Positions 1 to 7,827 of a stretch of 33,720 nt of DNA are shown here, in pieces. The stretch is from Pirellulales bacterium (GTDB lineage: Bacteria; Planctomycetota; Planctomycetia; Pirellulales; JANQPP01), in assembly GCA_028289405.1 (NCBI GenBank), contig JANQPP010000018.1, positions 1 to 33,720 of the forward strand, written 5' to 3'. The position numbers were made by a program, and so were the translations under genes. The notes beneath the pieces were generated by a model. It did no database searches and had not been told where the DNA came from. It saw only the letters and a program-made list of their open reading frames with translations. How positions within the stretch are numbered: the stretch's first letter is position 1; the number at the start of each line of letters is the position of its first letter.

Positions 1-84
1 TTGCTGGGCTTCACCACGTTGGGAACGCAGACCGTCTCCGGAATTCGCTTCTTTACCGAGCGTGGCTCGCGCGGCTTCTTTTAA
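1..84 (+). CDS. 3' end of an upstream coding sequence (partial)
   Basis: The first 28 codons of the window read open in frame 1 to a TAA at 82-84. Third positions are strongly G/C (about 21 of 27), as in the neighbouring real genes, so this is probably the C-terminal tail of a protein that starts outside the window. The tail ends in Arg/Phe-rich residues and is too short to assign to a family. A small inverted repeat (CGCGG, 3-nt loop, CCGCG, 85-97) follows the stop directly. The call rests on codon usage only. Confidence 0.4.
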   Translation: MLGFTTLGTQTVSGIRFFTERGSRGFF

Positions 85-280
85 CGCGGGTCCCGCGGAG
101 GAGTAGCGTCGCTCGGGGGCAAGTGACACGGCCAGGAACAAAGGTATGGATACAACGGCGACAAACGACGTAATCGGATGCCGAGACCCAGGCTCCGATC
201 AGCCCGCGCTTCCGGTGAGAGGGAGCGTGCTTGCAGGCCGTCCCGCCACGTGCCAGGCAAAAAACCGCGAGTAACGAACG

Positions 281-1981
281 ATGCACGCGAAGACAAATCA
301 TGGAAATTGGAATTGGAGCCGCGTTCCCTGGCTGGGCATCGCCGCCCTGCTGGCCGGCTGCCAGGTGCAATTCTCGCACGAAATTCCGGCGACATCTCCG
401 GCTCCGTCCACCAAGCACGCTCGCGGACCGCAATGCGTGCCTCCCGGGATGCAGTTAGGCTACGGCTATCACGCCACATGCTGGAGGGACTGGCCGGCGG
501 AATGGTGCGGCTGCCCCCCTGCGATGCCGGTGGAAATCATCTCGGGACCCACGCCCGTGGAGATCATGCCGCAGGGCATGACGCTCGACGCGGAAATGCG
601 TACGTCTCCGCTACCGGCGAGGCCGGATGAGAGTTCCGTGTTGCCGCCCCATGGCATCCAAGCCACACGACCTCTGGAACAGGAGTTCGACGACGATTCG
701 CTTCCGGAATCTTCGATGCTGTCGGAACCTGGGCAAGCACCGCGCGAGCCCGCCGCGACGCTCCGAAGCGACGCCTTGCTGGACCAGCCCCGGATCGAGA
801 TCCCCTCGAACTGGCCCGACTTCGACCCGGCGGAAGCGGAGACGCCGAATCGGGCGAAACCTCCGGCCAAGGAAACGACCGGAACCGAGCCGCATCCCAC
901 CGGCGAGAAACAAGATCCGGAGCCATCGCCCACCGTGACACACACGCCGCCGAAGCGGATACCACAGTTGGTCACCTTGGAGCCAGGAGCGAGCGGCCCA
1001 ACGCGGGCCGGAGCGCCTCCGCCCGCGCAATCGCCGCGCTATGCGGACCCGGTCCAACCCTTCCCGATACCCTGGCCCTCGCCGGTCGTGCGACACGAGC
1101 CGCCGCCCCCGGCACCCAAGACACAAACCCTCGGGACACCTCCACCGGCTGCCACATCCGCGAATCGCACTGCGGCCCCAGGCAACCGCTTGGCACAAAC
1201 GAAGCACAAACCGTCCCCGGGCTTATTGAATGTATTGTTCGATCGCGTGGCCAAGCGTGGGCGGAAAGTGGCAGCGACTCAAGATCGGGTCTCCTCCGCG
1301 AAACAGCAGAAAGTAGTGGCCGCGACGCCTTCCACGCTCTCCTTCCCCATCGGCCATCCGTTGTACACAACGGGGGCGGTCCCAGGGGCTCAGTCGCCAT
1401 CCCGGGCATGGGACGTGGCTCCCAACTACATCTCTCAGAAATCGGTTCCGCCAGCCGGGCCGAATGTACCGGCTGATCAGCTACGCTGGGGGCCGCTCCC
1501 GCTCGACGCGGTGGAGAAGCAAATTGTGCGTCCCGGTAGCGCTACCGAAACCGTGACGCCTGGCGGTCCGGTGATCCTCTCGGAGACACGCGTCCAAGCA
1601 CCGGGGGAGCCCGTTGCGGCGCCGCTCGCGGGGCCGGAATTGAACAACACGTCCGCGGCTGATATTCACCCTGAACCGCAAGGGCCGCCTGTGAACTCGG
1701 CAGCGAGCGACCCGGCGGCTCCGATAGAATTGCAGCCCGAGGTGCAAGGCGCCGCCGCCACGCTGGTATCTCCGCTTGGACCACGCACCGCCAGCCGGGC
1801 ATTCCATGAGATGGACCCGAGTTCCGTGCATGCTCCGTCGGTCGCCACGGCCCTGTTCCAGCGGCCCATGAAGCAGCCGCATCAACATGTCGCCTCACCG
1901 ACCGAGAAGCTGCCCTTGTTCCTCCAGCAGCAACTGCGGACTGGACGCCTGCCGGACCATCGTGGAAGATCGAAGCGCTGA
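281..1981 (+). CDS. Pro-rich putative lipoprotein with TCWRxWP motif
   Basis: This is a 566-residue exported protein of unknown function. A short basic, Trp-containing N-terminus is followed by a hydrophobic stretch ending in the lipobox LLAGC (Cys27), which predicts a lipid-anchored envelope protein. Residues about 60-80 carry YGYHATCWRDWP followed by CGCPP, a pattern I associate with Planctomycetes envelope proteins. The rest is low-complexity, rich in Pro, Ala, Ser and Thr, with no recognisable enzyme domain, and is probably extended or disordered. No strong ribosome binding site is visible before the ATG at 281; the lipobox supports this start. It lies 65 bp upstream of the epimerase gene. 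The envelope location is fairly secure; the role is unknown. Confidence 0.75.
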   Translation: MHAKTNHGNWNWSRVPWLGIAALLAGCQVQFSHEIPATSPAPSTKHARGPQCVPPGMQLGYGYHATCWRDWPAEWCGCPPAMPVEIISGPTPVEIMPQGMTLDAEMRTSPLPARPDESSVLPPHGIQATRPLEQEFDDDSLPESSMLSEPGQAPREPAATLRSDALLDQPRIEIPSNWPDFDPAEAETPNRAKPPAKETTGTEPHPTGEKQDPEPSPTVTHTPPKRIPQLVTLEPGASGPTRAGAPPPAQSPRYADPVQPFPIPWPSPVVRHEPPPPAPKTQTLGTPPPAATSANRTAAPGNRLAQTKHKPSPGLLNVLFDRVAKRGRKVAATQDRVSSAKQQKVVAATPSTLSFPIGHPLYTTGAVPGAQSPSRAWDVAPNYISQKSVPPAGPNVPADQLRWGPLPLDAVEKQIVRPGSATETVTPGGPVILSETRVQAPGEPVAAPLAGPELNNTSAADIHPEPQGPPVNSAASDPAAPIELQPEVQGAAATLVSPLGPRTASRAFHEMDPSSVHAPSVATALFQRPMKQPHQHVASPTEKLPLFLQQQLRTGRLPDHRGRSKR

Positions 1982-2046
1982 CAGCCCCTTTCACTACGCT
2001 ACTATTCATTGGTCTTCATTGAGCCGCCGCACCCACAACAACCGAC

Positions 2047-3042
2047 ATGGCTTCTGACGACGCGCCGAGTATTCTCATCACGGGAGCCGCCGGTTTCATT
2101 GGCTCCCACCTGGCGGAACAGCTCTTGCAAGCCGGGCATGCCGTGCTCGGGCTGGATAACTTTCATCCCTTTTATCCGGCCACGACCAAACGGCGAAACC
2201 TGGCCGTGCTCGAGCAATATCCGGCCTTTCGTTTCGTGGAGGCCGATATCCGGGACCGCGCCGCCGTGCGGAACATCTTCGAGCAACAATCGCTGTCCGC
2301 CGTCGTGCATTTGGCGGCCTTGGCGGGCGTGCGGCCCAGCATTGAAAGCCCGCACGAATACGTGTCCGTGAATCTGGACGGCACCACGCACCTGCTCGAC
2401 GCGGCGGTGCAAGCCGGCGTGAAGACCTTCCAGTTCGCCTCCAGTTCCAGCGTGTATGGCAACAACCGCAAGGTCCCGTTTTCCGAGGAAGATCCGGTTG
2501 ATTACCCCATCAGCCCTTACGCGTCCACGAAGCGGGCCGGCGAATTGCTCTGCCACACGTACCATCATTTGCACGGGCTCTCGATTCACTGCTTGCGGTT
2601 TTTCACCGTGTACGGACCGCGCCAGCGTCCCGATTTGGCGATCAACAAATTCCTGCGGCTGTTGGCGCGGGATGAACCGCTCCCCATGTTCGGCGATGGG
2701 AGCACGAGCCGGGATTACACCTTCGTTGATGACATCGTGCAGGGCATGCTGGCTTCCTTATCCCGCTGCGAGAAATCCGACGCTCCCGTCTTTCGGATTT
2801 ACAACCTGGGGGGCAGTTCGCCTGTCTCCTTGCGGGACCTGATCGAAATGTTGGGACAAGTGACGGGCAAGACACCGCGAATCAAAACGCTTCCCGCCCA
2901 ACCTGGCGACGTCGAGCGGACCTACGCTGATATCCGCCGCAGCCAGGATGAATTAGGATACGCTCCGCAAACGCCCCTGGCCGACGGATTGCGGCGCCAA
3001 TGGGAATGGCTCCGCGAAGAGCTGACGCGAGAAAATTCTTGA
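2047..3042 (+). CDS. NAD-dependent nucleotide-sugar epimerase (extended SDR, UDP-glucuronate 4-epimerase-like)
   Basis: A 331-residue extended short-chain dehydrogenase/reductase. The N-terminal Rossmann motif GAAGFIG (residues 13-19) binds NAD(P). The catalytic SSS-VYG strand (about 131-138) and YASTK (Tyr158, Lys162) are intact. The downstream segments CLRFFTVYGPRQRPD and GSTSRDYTFVDDIV are typical of UDP-glucuronate and UDP-glucose 4-epimerases, and the GxRPS segment near residue 95 also resembles UDP-glucuronate epimerases. The expected product is a C4-epimerised UDP-sugar for cell-surface polysaccharide. Length is normal for the family. It stands alone between the lipoprotein gene and a long intergenic region. 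Exact substrate specificity (glucuronate, glucose or another sugar) cannot be settled from motifs. Confidence 0.92.
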   Translation: MASDDAPSILITGAAGFIGSHLAEQLLQAGHAVLGLDNFHPFYPATTKRRNLAVLEQYPAFRFVEADIRDRAAVRNIFEQQSLSAVVHLAALAGVRPSIESPHEYVSVNLDGTTHLLDAAVQAGVKTFQFASSSSVYGNNRKVPFSEEDPVDYPISPYASTKRAGELLCHTYHHLHGLSIHCLRFFTVYGPRQRPDLAINKFLRLLARDEPLPMFGDGSTSRDYTFVDDIVQGMLASLSRCEKSDAPVFRIYNLGGSSPVSLRDLIEMLGQVTGKTPRIKTLPAQPGDVERTYADIRRSQDELGYAPQTPLADGLRRQWEWLREELTRENS

Positions 3043-3142
3043 CGAGTTGTTCCTTTCGTTGGTAGTGGAACAATTTGAATCCGGTTTGAATCCTGACTTT
3101 CGACGGATGGCACGGAATTTGCTGAACGGTGTTACGATTATG

Positions 3143-3171
3143 TTGTTTTGTACTGTTTAGTGCCGTATAAT
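3143..3171 (+). promoter_or_regulatory. Candidate sigma-70-type promoter in the 3043-3468 intergenic region
   Basis: TTGTTT (3143-3148), a 17-bp spacer and a perfect TATAAT (3166-3171) lie in an AT-rich stretch after the epimerase gene. Transcription would begin near 3178 and give a leader of about 290 nt before the gene at 3469. The rest of 3043-3342 holds no gene I can support. A second AT-rich segment (3302-3317) could be another -10 region but has no convincing -35 element. Confidence 0.4.
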
Positions 3172-3345
3172 ACCGATCTGTGTGTAATGGTACGTATGTA
3201 AGCAGGTTCATGAGGCTTGTTTGACGATGCCGCGATGATCTCGTTAAGTTGTTTCAGGAAAACCGCTTGCGTCGAATTTCCGGCGCACAAGATAGTTGAT
3301 CGTATAAAAATATAGAATGGCTGCTTAGGCGGCCTGCGGAAGGAC

Positions 3346-3384
3346 AAGGAGGTCCGGGAGCAATGATTGTCCATTCTCCTGGAC
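3346..3384 (+). promoter_or_regulatory. Leader hairpin 1 overlapping a strong Shine-Dalgarno and a leader-ORF start
   Basis: AAGGAGG (3346-3352) sits 10 nt before an ATG at 3363. The segment GTCCGGGAG (3352-3360) can pair with CTCCTGGAC (3376-3384): nine pairs including one G-U, with the ATG in the loop. The hairpin therefore abuts the ribosome binding site and encloses the start of the short ORF 3363-3407. Its position ahead of a terminator-like hairpin suggests a regulatory leader. Confidence 0.45.
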
Positions 3385-3407
3385 GGGGACGGGGCCGCTT
3401 GCGTTGA
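3363..3407 (+). CDS. Candidate 14-residue Arg-rich leader peptide
   Basis: The ORF runs ATG (3363) to TGA (3405-3407) and encodes MIVHSPGRGRGRLR, with four arginines and three glycines in the last eight residues. It has the best Shine-Dalgarno sequence in the neighbourhood (AAGGAGG, 10-nt spacing). Its stop codon lies in the loop of the terminator-like hairpin at 3393-3417, so a ribosome finishing the peptide would cover that stem. This arrangement resembles a translated attenuator leader. An ORF this short may be chance; support comes from the ribosome binding site and its position. Confidence 0.35.
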   Translation: MIVHSPGRGRGRLR

Positions 3408-3425
3408 GCAAGTGGCTTGTTTTTT
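3393..3425 (+). terminator. Intrinsic terminator / attenuator-like hairpin
   Basis: GGCCGCTTGC (3393-3402) pairs with GCAAGTGGCT (3408-3417) over ten pairs (two G-U) around a GTTGA loop, followed directly by a U-rich run (TGTTTTTT, 3418-3425). It lies 44 bp upstream of the ATG at 3469 and points toward that operon, so it would stop leader transcription before the three-gene module unless it is antagonised. Confidence 0.5.
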
Positions 3426-3468
3426 GCGCTCATCCGGCCAGCCGGATCAATTTGATTGAGACTTTCAG

Positions 3469-3891
3469 ATGGGAAAATCAAAAAAAACGACGCCAGCGAA
3501 GAATGGATCGTCTAGAGGAAGAAGTAAAAAGTCAGTAGCAGAAGAACCGAAGTCTATTTCGCATCAAAATGATGAAGCTACCTATAAAATAGTTCCCATA
3601 AAAAGAATCCTCTCCCCGGACGTAAGGGCGGTTTACTCCAATCACGTACTTATTCGTTGCGAGACAGATACGTTCCATTTTTTCTTCTTTGATGCCCAGG
3701 CCCCATTGGTTGTCGATGTTGATAGTGAGGAAATCAAGGAAGAGGCGCGAAACGTGGAGCATATTGACGGGCACTGTGTAGCAAGAATTGTTATTCAACC
3801 CAAAAATATCCCTAGTCTCATTTCGGCATTAGAAAAGACTTATGAGAGTTACCGCAAAGAAAAGCAAAGACACCTGGACGAGAAAGAATGA
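3469..3891 (+). CDS. DUF3467-like small protein, first gene of the Panacea module
   Basis: A 140-residue protein with a very basic, disordered N-terminus (residues 1-30, Lys/Ser/Arg rich). The folded part carries YSNHVLIRCETDTFHFFFFD (about 62-81), then ARIVIQPKNIPSLISALEKT near the C-terminus. The YSNHV start and the R-I-V-I-P....L..L ending resemble DUF3467 (PF11950-type), a family of small proteins of unknown function. The sequence is AT-rich compared with the flanking epimerase and sucC genes. Its stop overlaps the next start (ATGA, 3888-3891), so the two are probably translationally coupled. The function is unknown; by position it could be an accessory or regulator of the toxin-antitoxin-like pair. 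The gene is likely real, the family call moderate. Confidence 0.75.
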   Translation: MGKSKKTTPAKNGSSRGRSKKSVAEEPKSISHQNDEATYKIVPIKRILSPDVRAVYSNHVLIRCETDTFHFFFFDAQAPLVVDVDSEEIKEEARNVEHIDGHCVARIVIQPKNIPSLISALEKTYESYRKEKQRHLDEKE

Positions 3892-4562
3892 GCAGCATAG
3901 ATAATTCGAGTTCTTATTCATTAGGACCAGCCTCTCGCGGGGCTACGGTTGCCGGAAAGCCGGCCATTCGCGTTGTTGATAGCATTGCCGGCGATACTGT
4001 TGACAGTTCCGCCAGGGGCGAAGCCTCTCGAATGGTTGAAACGCTCATTCCACAAGGAGAAATCCGTCGAATTTCTTTGCCAAAGATCACAGCCGACGTC
4101 GTGGCTGATTTAATTTTGGATTTTTGCCGAACCCATGGCGACTTGGTCACAAACCTAAAGCTCCAGAAGCTCGTTTATTATTCCCAAGCCTGGTTCCTGG
4201 CAATTTATGAGAAGCCGCTTTTCCCTCAGAAGTTTCAAGCGGGAATTTTTGGCCCAATTCAGCCAGAATTGTTTGCTAAGTATAAGCGGTTCGATGACGA
4301 GCCAATCAGAAACGGCAATCCCAAATGGGATGTTCCGAAATATATTTCACAACATATTGCTGATGTCATGGAGGCATACGGTGGACTGTCTGCGTTCGAC
4401 CTAGAGCGTCTAGCGTGCAGCGAAACTCCATGGAAAGAGGCTCGCGGTGACATTCCATACGACGCAGATTCGACGGCAATCATTGATGAAACAACTATGA
4501 AGAAATTCTACATGTCGAAAATCAATGGGCAGGAAACAGCCAAAACCAAAAAAGGCAATTAA
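3888..4562 (+). CDS. Panacea (SocA/DUF4065) domain protein, probable antitoxin
   Basis: A 224-residue protein. Residues 1-60 are a variable N-terminal extension. From about residue 64 the Panacea domain begins: VVADLILDFCRTHGD, TNLKLQKLVYYSQAWFLAIY, QAGIFGPIQPELFAKYKRF and TPWKEARGD match the conserved K-L-Q-K-L-V-Y-Y-x-Q-A and G-P-(I/V) elements of the SocA/GepA family (PF13274). This domain is known as a versatile antitoxin fold fused to diverse N-terminal regions and paired with diverse toxins. The start overlaps the preceding stop as ATGA, and the 3' end overlaps the next gene by 38 bp, so all three should be made together. The N-terminal extension may provide toxin or DNA specificity, which is inference. 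An antitoxin role is likely but not shown by sequence alone. Confidence 0.88.
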   Translation: MSSIDNSSSYSLGPASRGATVAGKPAIRVVDSIAGDTVDSSARGEASRMVETLIPQGEIRRISLPKITADVVADLILDFCRTHGDLVTNLKLQKLVYYSQAWFLAIYEKPLFPQKFQAGIFGPIQPELFAKYKRFDDEPIRNGNPKWDVPKYISQHIADVMEAYGGLSAFDLERLACSETPWKEARGDIPYDADSTAIIDETTMKKFYMSKINGQETAKTKKGN

Positions 4563-4962
4563 AGTCGATCCGCCACCATTGCAGGGTCGTATTCCAAAAC
4601 CAGAAGTGCCTACTGACCGCATCCTTTGGTGTTTCAGGCATCTTCAGCAAGATCACGACGTTTTTCGTATAGACAGACTTCCAAATGATTTTGGCAAAAC
4701 ACTCCTTAAAAGATTATGCGATTACGGAGCGATGCGATTCAAGGATTTAGTTCCCAACAAGAGCCTGCATTCGCACGTAATCCAAATTGAAAGAGTAAAG
4801 GCTTTCGGCGGGTTTAAGGGGGTGCCTGAACATCTACTAGCGAGGCCCTGGCAAATTAAGATCCAAAGCCAAATGAGAGCCATCGGCTTTTTGGTTCAGA
4901 ATGTATTTCACGTTGTTTGGATTGACATCGATCACCGGTTCGATCCAGGTAAAAGAGCGTGA
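4525..4962 (+). CDS. Small putative toxin partner of the Panacea protein
   Basis: A 145-residue protein with a Lys/Pro-rich N-terminus. The middle (about 30-75) contains WCFRHLQQDHDVF and a KTLLKRLCDYG segment. The C-terminus (about 113-140) reads RAIGFLVQNVFHVVWIDIDH, ending in a basic tail. The R-x-x-G-F...F-H-V-V-W-x-D-x-x-H ending is like that of small HigB/RelE-like or PanT-type toxins found beside Panacea proteins, but I cannot name the family. It begins inside the Panacea gene (38-bp overlap in another frame), the usual tight coupling of antitoxin and toxin. The conserved Trp, Asp and His (W-I-D-x-D-H) are candidate functional residues. An alternative is a third accessory protein rather than a toxin. 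Confidence 0.7.
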   Translation: MGRKQPKPKKAIKVDPPPLQGRIPKPEVPTDRILWCFRHLQQDHDVFRIDRLPNDFGKTLLKRLCDYGAMRFKDLVPNKSLHSHVIQIERVKAFGGFKGVPEHLLARPWQIKIQSQMRAIGFLVQNVFHVVWIDIDHRFDPGKRA

Positions 4963-5118
4963 ATCCGGACGGTCGAATTGTGTCATACGCTGCATGGATG
5001 CAAACCCCTATCTTCCAGGTGCTCTCTAACTCGGAGAGCGGCCCGAGTCTGGAAGGCGCAGCAGGCTTACCTAGCGCGTGGAAATACTCAACAAGCTGTT
5101 CCCCCTTCGCCGCGCCGC

Positions 5119-5148
5119 TTGACCACCTTCGACGGGGCGTCCTATAAT
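5119..5148 (+). promoter_or_regulatory. Promoter of sucCD
   Basis: TTGACC (5119-5124), an 18-bp spacer and a perfect TATAAT (5143-5148) lie 90 bp upstream of the sucC ATG. No other promoter of this quality is seen in the 275-bp gap 4963-5237, which is otherwise without a recognisable gene. Confidence 0.6.
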
Positions 5149-5237
5149 CCGCCGGCTCCGGGGCTCAAGGCGGACAATTCTCCGCATCTCGCGTCTCCCC
5201 GGCTCTCGAATCGATCGTCCAGCGAAAGCGAGCGGGC

Positions 5238-6428
5238 ATGAAAATTCATGAGTATCAGGCCAAGGAAATCCTCCGCCAGGCGGGGGTTCCCGTTCCCCAA
5301 AGCATCGTGGCCCGCACGCCGGACCAGGCCGCTGCCGCCTTCCGCGAATTGGGCGGCAGCTTGGCCGTGGTGAAAGCCCAGATCCACGCCGGAGGGCGCG
5401 GCAAGGGTACGATCAAGACCCGCCCCGAACAACACGGCGTGCAGCTCGTGAAGTCCGCCGAGGAGGCGGAGAGCGTGGCTCGGAATATTCTGGACGAACC
5501 GCTCGTCACGATCCAAACGGGACCCGAAGGCCGTGTCGTTCGCCAAGTTTTGGTCGAAGCTGGTTGCGACATTGCCCGCGAACTCTACTTGGGCATCGTG
5601 GTCGATCGCGGCAGCCAGCGGCCCGTGCTGATGGTCTCCAGCGAAGGGGGCATGAACATTGAAGACGTCGCCGCCAAAACGCCGGAACTGATTTTTCGCG
5701 AACCGTTCCACCCCGATGCCGGCCTGCATAGTTACCAAGCACGCAAGCTCGCCGCGAAGCTGGGCCTCTCCGGAAAGAGCGTGCGGTCCGCGGAGAAGTT
5801 CATGCGCGGGCTTTGCAAAGTCTTCGTCGAACAGGATTGCAGCCTGGCGGAAATCAATCCGCTGGTTGTGACCGGCTCCGGCGAATTGCTGGCCCTCGAC
5901 GCGAAGATCACCTTCGATGACAACGCCCTCTTTCGGCATCCCAACTTGGCCGAGGTGCGGGACCTCAGCGAAGAGGAGCCAACCGAAACTCGCGCCGAGC
6001 AGGCGGGATTGAGTTTCGTGAAGCTGGACGGCAACATCGGCTGCCTGGTCAACGGCGCCGGCCTGGCCATGAGTACCATGGACCTGATTAAACTTCACGG
6101 TGGTGAGCCGGCCAACTTCCTGGATGTCGGCGGTGGAGCCAACGTGGAACAGGTGACCGAAGCCTTCCGCATCTTGCTCTCCGACGAACATGTCCGCGCC
6201 GTGCTGGTGAATATCTTCGGCGGCATCATGCGTTGCACGACCATCGCCGAGGCCATTCGCGAGGCGTATGAATCGGTCGGCTTCAATGTGCCCCTCGTGG
6301 TGCGGCTGGAGGGAACGGAAGTCGAACAAGGCCGCGAAATCCTAGCCACCAGTGGTTACAACATCATCAACGCGGACGACCTCACCGATGCCGCGAAGAA
6401 AGTGGTCGCTGCCGCCACCGCCGCCTGA
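5238..6428 (+). CDS. sucC: Succinyl-CoA synthetase (ADP-forming) beta subunit
   Basis: A 396-residue ATP-grasp protein that binds nucleotide and, with the alpha subunit, interconverts succinate + CoA + ATP and succinyl-CoA + ADP + Pi in the TCA cycle. The N-terminus [20 protein letters not shown] is diagnostic. HAGGRGKG (residues 50-57) is the glycine-rich ATP-grasp loop, and [10 protein letters not shown] and [13 protein letters not shown] supply the metal and nucleotide ligands. The C-terminal CoA-ligase domain has [17 protein letters not shown] and [10 protein letters not shown]. Length matches the family. It is the first gene of the sucCD pair, with a promoter at 5119-5148 and 59 bp before sucD. 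The ribosome binding site is weak. Confidence 0.98.
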   Translation: MKIHEYQAKEILRQAGVPVPQSIVARTPDQAAAAFRELGGSLAVVKAQIHAGGRGKGTIKTRPEQHGVQLVKSAEEAESVARNILDEPLVTIQTGPEGRVVRQVLVEAGCDIARELYLGIVVDRGSQRPVLMVSSEGGMNIEDVAAKTPELIFREPFHPDAGLHSYQARKLAAKLGLSGKSVRSAEKFMRGLCKVFVEQDCSLAEINPLVVTGSGELLALDAKITFDDNALFRHPNLAEVRDLSEEEPTETRAEQAGLSFVKLDGNIGCLVNGAGLAMSTMDLIKLHGGEPANFLDVGGGANVEQVTEAFRILLSDEHVRAVLVNIFGGIMRCTTIAEAIREAYESVGFNVPLVVRLEGTEVEQGREILATSGYNIINADDLTDAAKKVVAAATAA

Positions 6429-6487
6429 GATACCCGCCCGCGCAAGACGAAAAGCCCGCCCATTCAACACGAAAGCTACCGCCAGCC

Positions 6488-7366
6488 ATGAGCATTTTGA
6501 TCGACGAAGAAACCCGGGTCATTTGCCAGGGAATCACCGGAAAAGCGGGTGAGTTTCACACACGGGGCTGTCTGGAATACGGCTCGAAAATGGTCGGCGG
6601 CGTCACGCCCGGCAAGGGAGGCACGGAAGTCTTGGGCCTGCCGGTGTTCAACACCGTGTCGGAGGCGGTCGAAGCGACCGGTGCCACGGCCACCATGATC
6701 TTCGTCCCCGCCGCCTTCACGGCGGACGCCATCTTGGAAGCGGTGGATGCCGGCATCCCGACCGTGGTGGCGATCACCGAAGGCGTGCCGGTCTTGGACA
6801 TGGTTCGGGTCTATGACGAAGTGGCTGAGTCGCCCGCCCAATTGATCGGCCCCAACTGCCCGGGCGTGATCACTCCCGACGCCTGCAAGATCGGCATCAT
6901 GCCGGGCTACATCCACAAACAAGGACCCGTGGGCGTGATGAGCCGCAGCGGCACGCTGACCTACGAAGCAGTTTGGCAGTTGTCCAATCTGGGACTAGGG
7001 CAATCGACCTGCGTGGGCCTCGGTGGAGATCCCATCGTGGGCACTTCCTTTATCGACCTGCTCAAGATGTTCGAGGAGGACGATCAAACCGAGGCGATCC
7101 TCATGATGGGCGAGATCGGAGGGACCGCCGAAGAGGAAGCGGCAGAATACATCAAGGACCATGTCACCAAACCGGTGGCCGCCTTCATCGCGGGCCGCAC
7201 GGCGCCTCCCGGCAAGCGGATGGGCCATGCCGGCGCGATCATCGCCGGCGGCAAGGGGACCGCGGCGGAAAAAATCGCGGCGCTACAGGAGGCGGGCATC
7301 GAGATCGCCGAAAGCCCCGCCGACATGGGCGCGGCCATGCAGCGGGCCATCAAGAACAAGCGCTAA
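6488..7366 (+). CDS. sucD: Succinyl-CoA synthetase alpha subunit
   Basis: A 292-residue alpha subunit carrying the CoA-binding Rossmann domain and the phosphorylated histidine. [13 protein letters not shown] (about 14-26) is the CoA-binding start; GPNCPGVI and SRSGTLTYE follow. KRMGHAGAI places the phospho-histidine at His247. [21 protein letters not shown] is the usual beta-subunit contact region. The length is normal and all key residues are present. It is cotranscribed with sucC; the gap of 59 bp shows no clear terminator or separate promoter. No good Shine-Dalgarno precedes the ATG at 6488, as is common in this organism. Confidence 0.98.
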   Translation: MSILIDEETRVICQGITGKAGEFHTRGCLEYGSKMVGGVTPGKGGTEVLGLPVFNTVSEAVEATGATATMIFVPAAFTADAILEAVDAGIPTVVAITEGVPVLDMVRVYDEVAESPAQLIGPNCPGVITPDACKIGIMPGYIHKQGPVGVMSRSGTLTYEAVWQLSNLGLGQSTCVGLGGDPIVGTSFIDLLKMFEEDDQTEAILMMGEIGGTAEEEAAEYIKDHVTKPVAAFIAGRTAPPGKRMGHAGAIIAGGKGTAAEKIAALQEAGIEIAESPADMGAAMQRAIKNKR

Positions 7367-7374
7367 CTCCAGCC

Positions 7375-7578
7375 TCAGAAATAATGCTTGTTGCGGCGGC
7401 GATGGATGCCGTTAGCGGAGACTCGACGCGTGCCACAACGTTGTTGAGTCTTGTTCCGGCGGTTCTCACGCGGAGGGGCGTCTTCTTCGAACTCGAAGGG
7501 CAGGGCGTCGGCGTCGTATTCGCGGGCCACTTCCCGCTCTCGTAGTCTCCGATCAAAGCCTTGGCTTGCTCGCGCCAT
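7375..7578 (-). CDS. Small basic hypothetical protein ending in a HRRRNK motif
   Basis: A 67-residue ORF on the minus strand, convergent with sucD (stop 8 bp after the sucD stop). The ATG at 7578 has a good Shine-Dalgarno (AAGGGG, 7-nt spacing), better than most genes here. The protein has an acidic middle (DADALPFEFEEDAPP) and a strongly basic end (GIHRRRNKHYF). I have an impression of similar short tails in other planctomycete small proteins but cannot name a family. The basic tail suggests nucleic-acid or ribosome contact, which is inference. A chance ORF remains possible. Confidence 0.5.
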   Translation of the reverse strand: MARASQGFDRRLREREVAREYDADALPFEFEEDAPPRENRRNKTQQRCGTRRVSANGIHRRRNKHYF

Positions 7579-7642
7579 GCATGCACCCCTTGCTCGTCCG
7601 CGCTAATTCCGCCCTACAGCAGCGGCCGCCGCGCCTCAGAAA

Positions 7643-7661
7643 ATTTACAATCGTTGTAAAT
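7643..7661. promoter_or_regulatory. Perfect 8-bp-arm palindrome, candidate operator
   Basis: ATTTACAA (7643-7650), a TCG centre and TTGTAAAT (7654-7661) form an exact dyad in the 249-bp gap between the small minus-strand gene and the Nudix/eIF2B-like gene. There is no T-run after it, so a protein-binding site is likelier than a terminator. The binding factor is unknown. Nothing else is recognisable in 7579-7827. Confidence 0.4.
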
Positions 7662-7827
7662 CTAGCTTAATCAGGAAAGGCGGCAAAATCAAACAATTCC
7701 GCACTCGGCATTCTGGTACCGCACGGCCATCTGCAATTACCATCGAGCCGAAAAGTGCTTGCGCTACATGGGTTGTGGAGAATGGCGGGACGGGCTCGAA
7801 TAGCACCAGCAAACCGTGGTGCCAGTC

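Noticed and set aside
5142..6329. 395-codon open frame antisense to sucC
   Set aside because: It mirrors the codon structure of sucC in GC-rich DNA and has no recognisable domain or ribosome binding site; sucC is certain.
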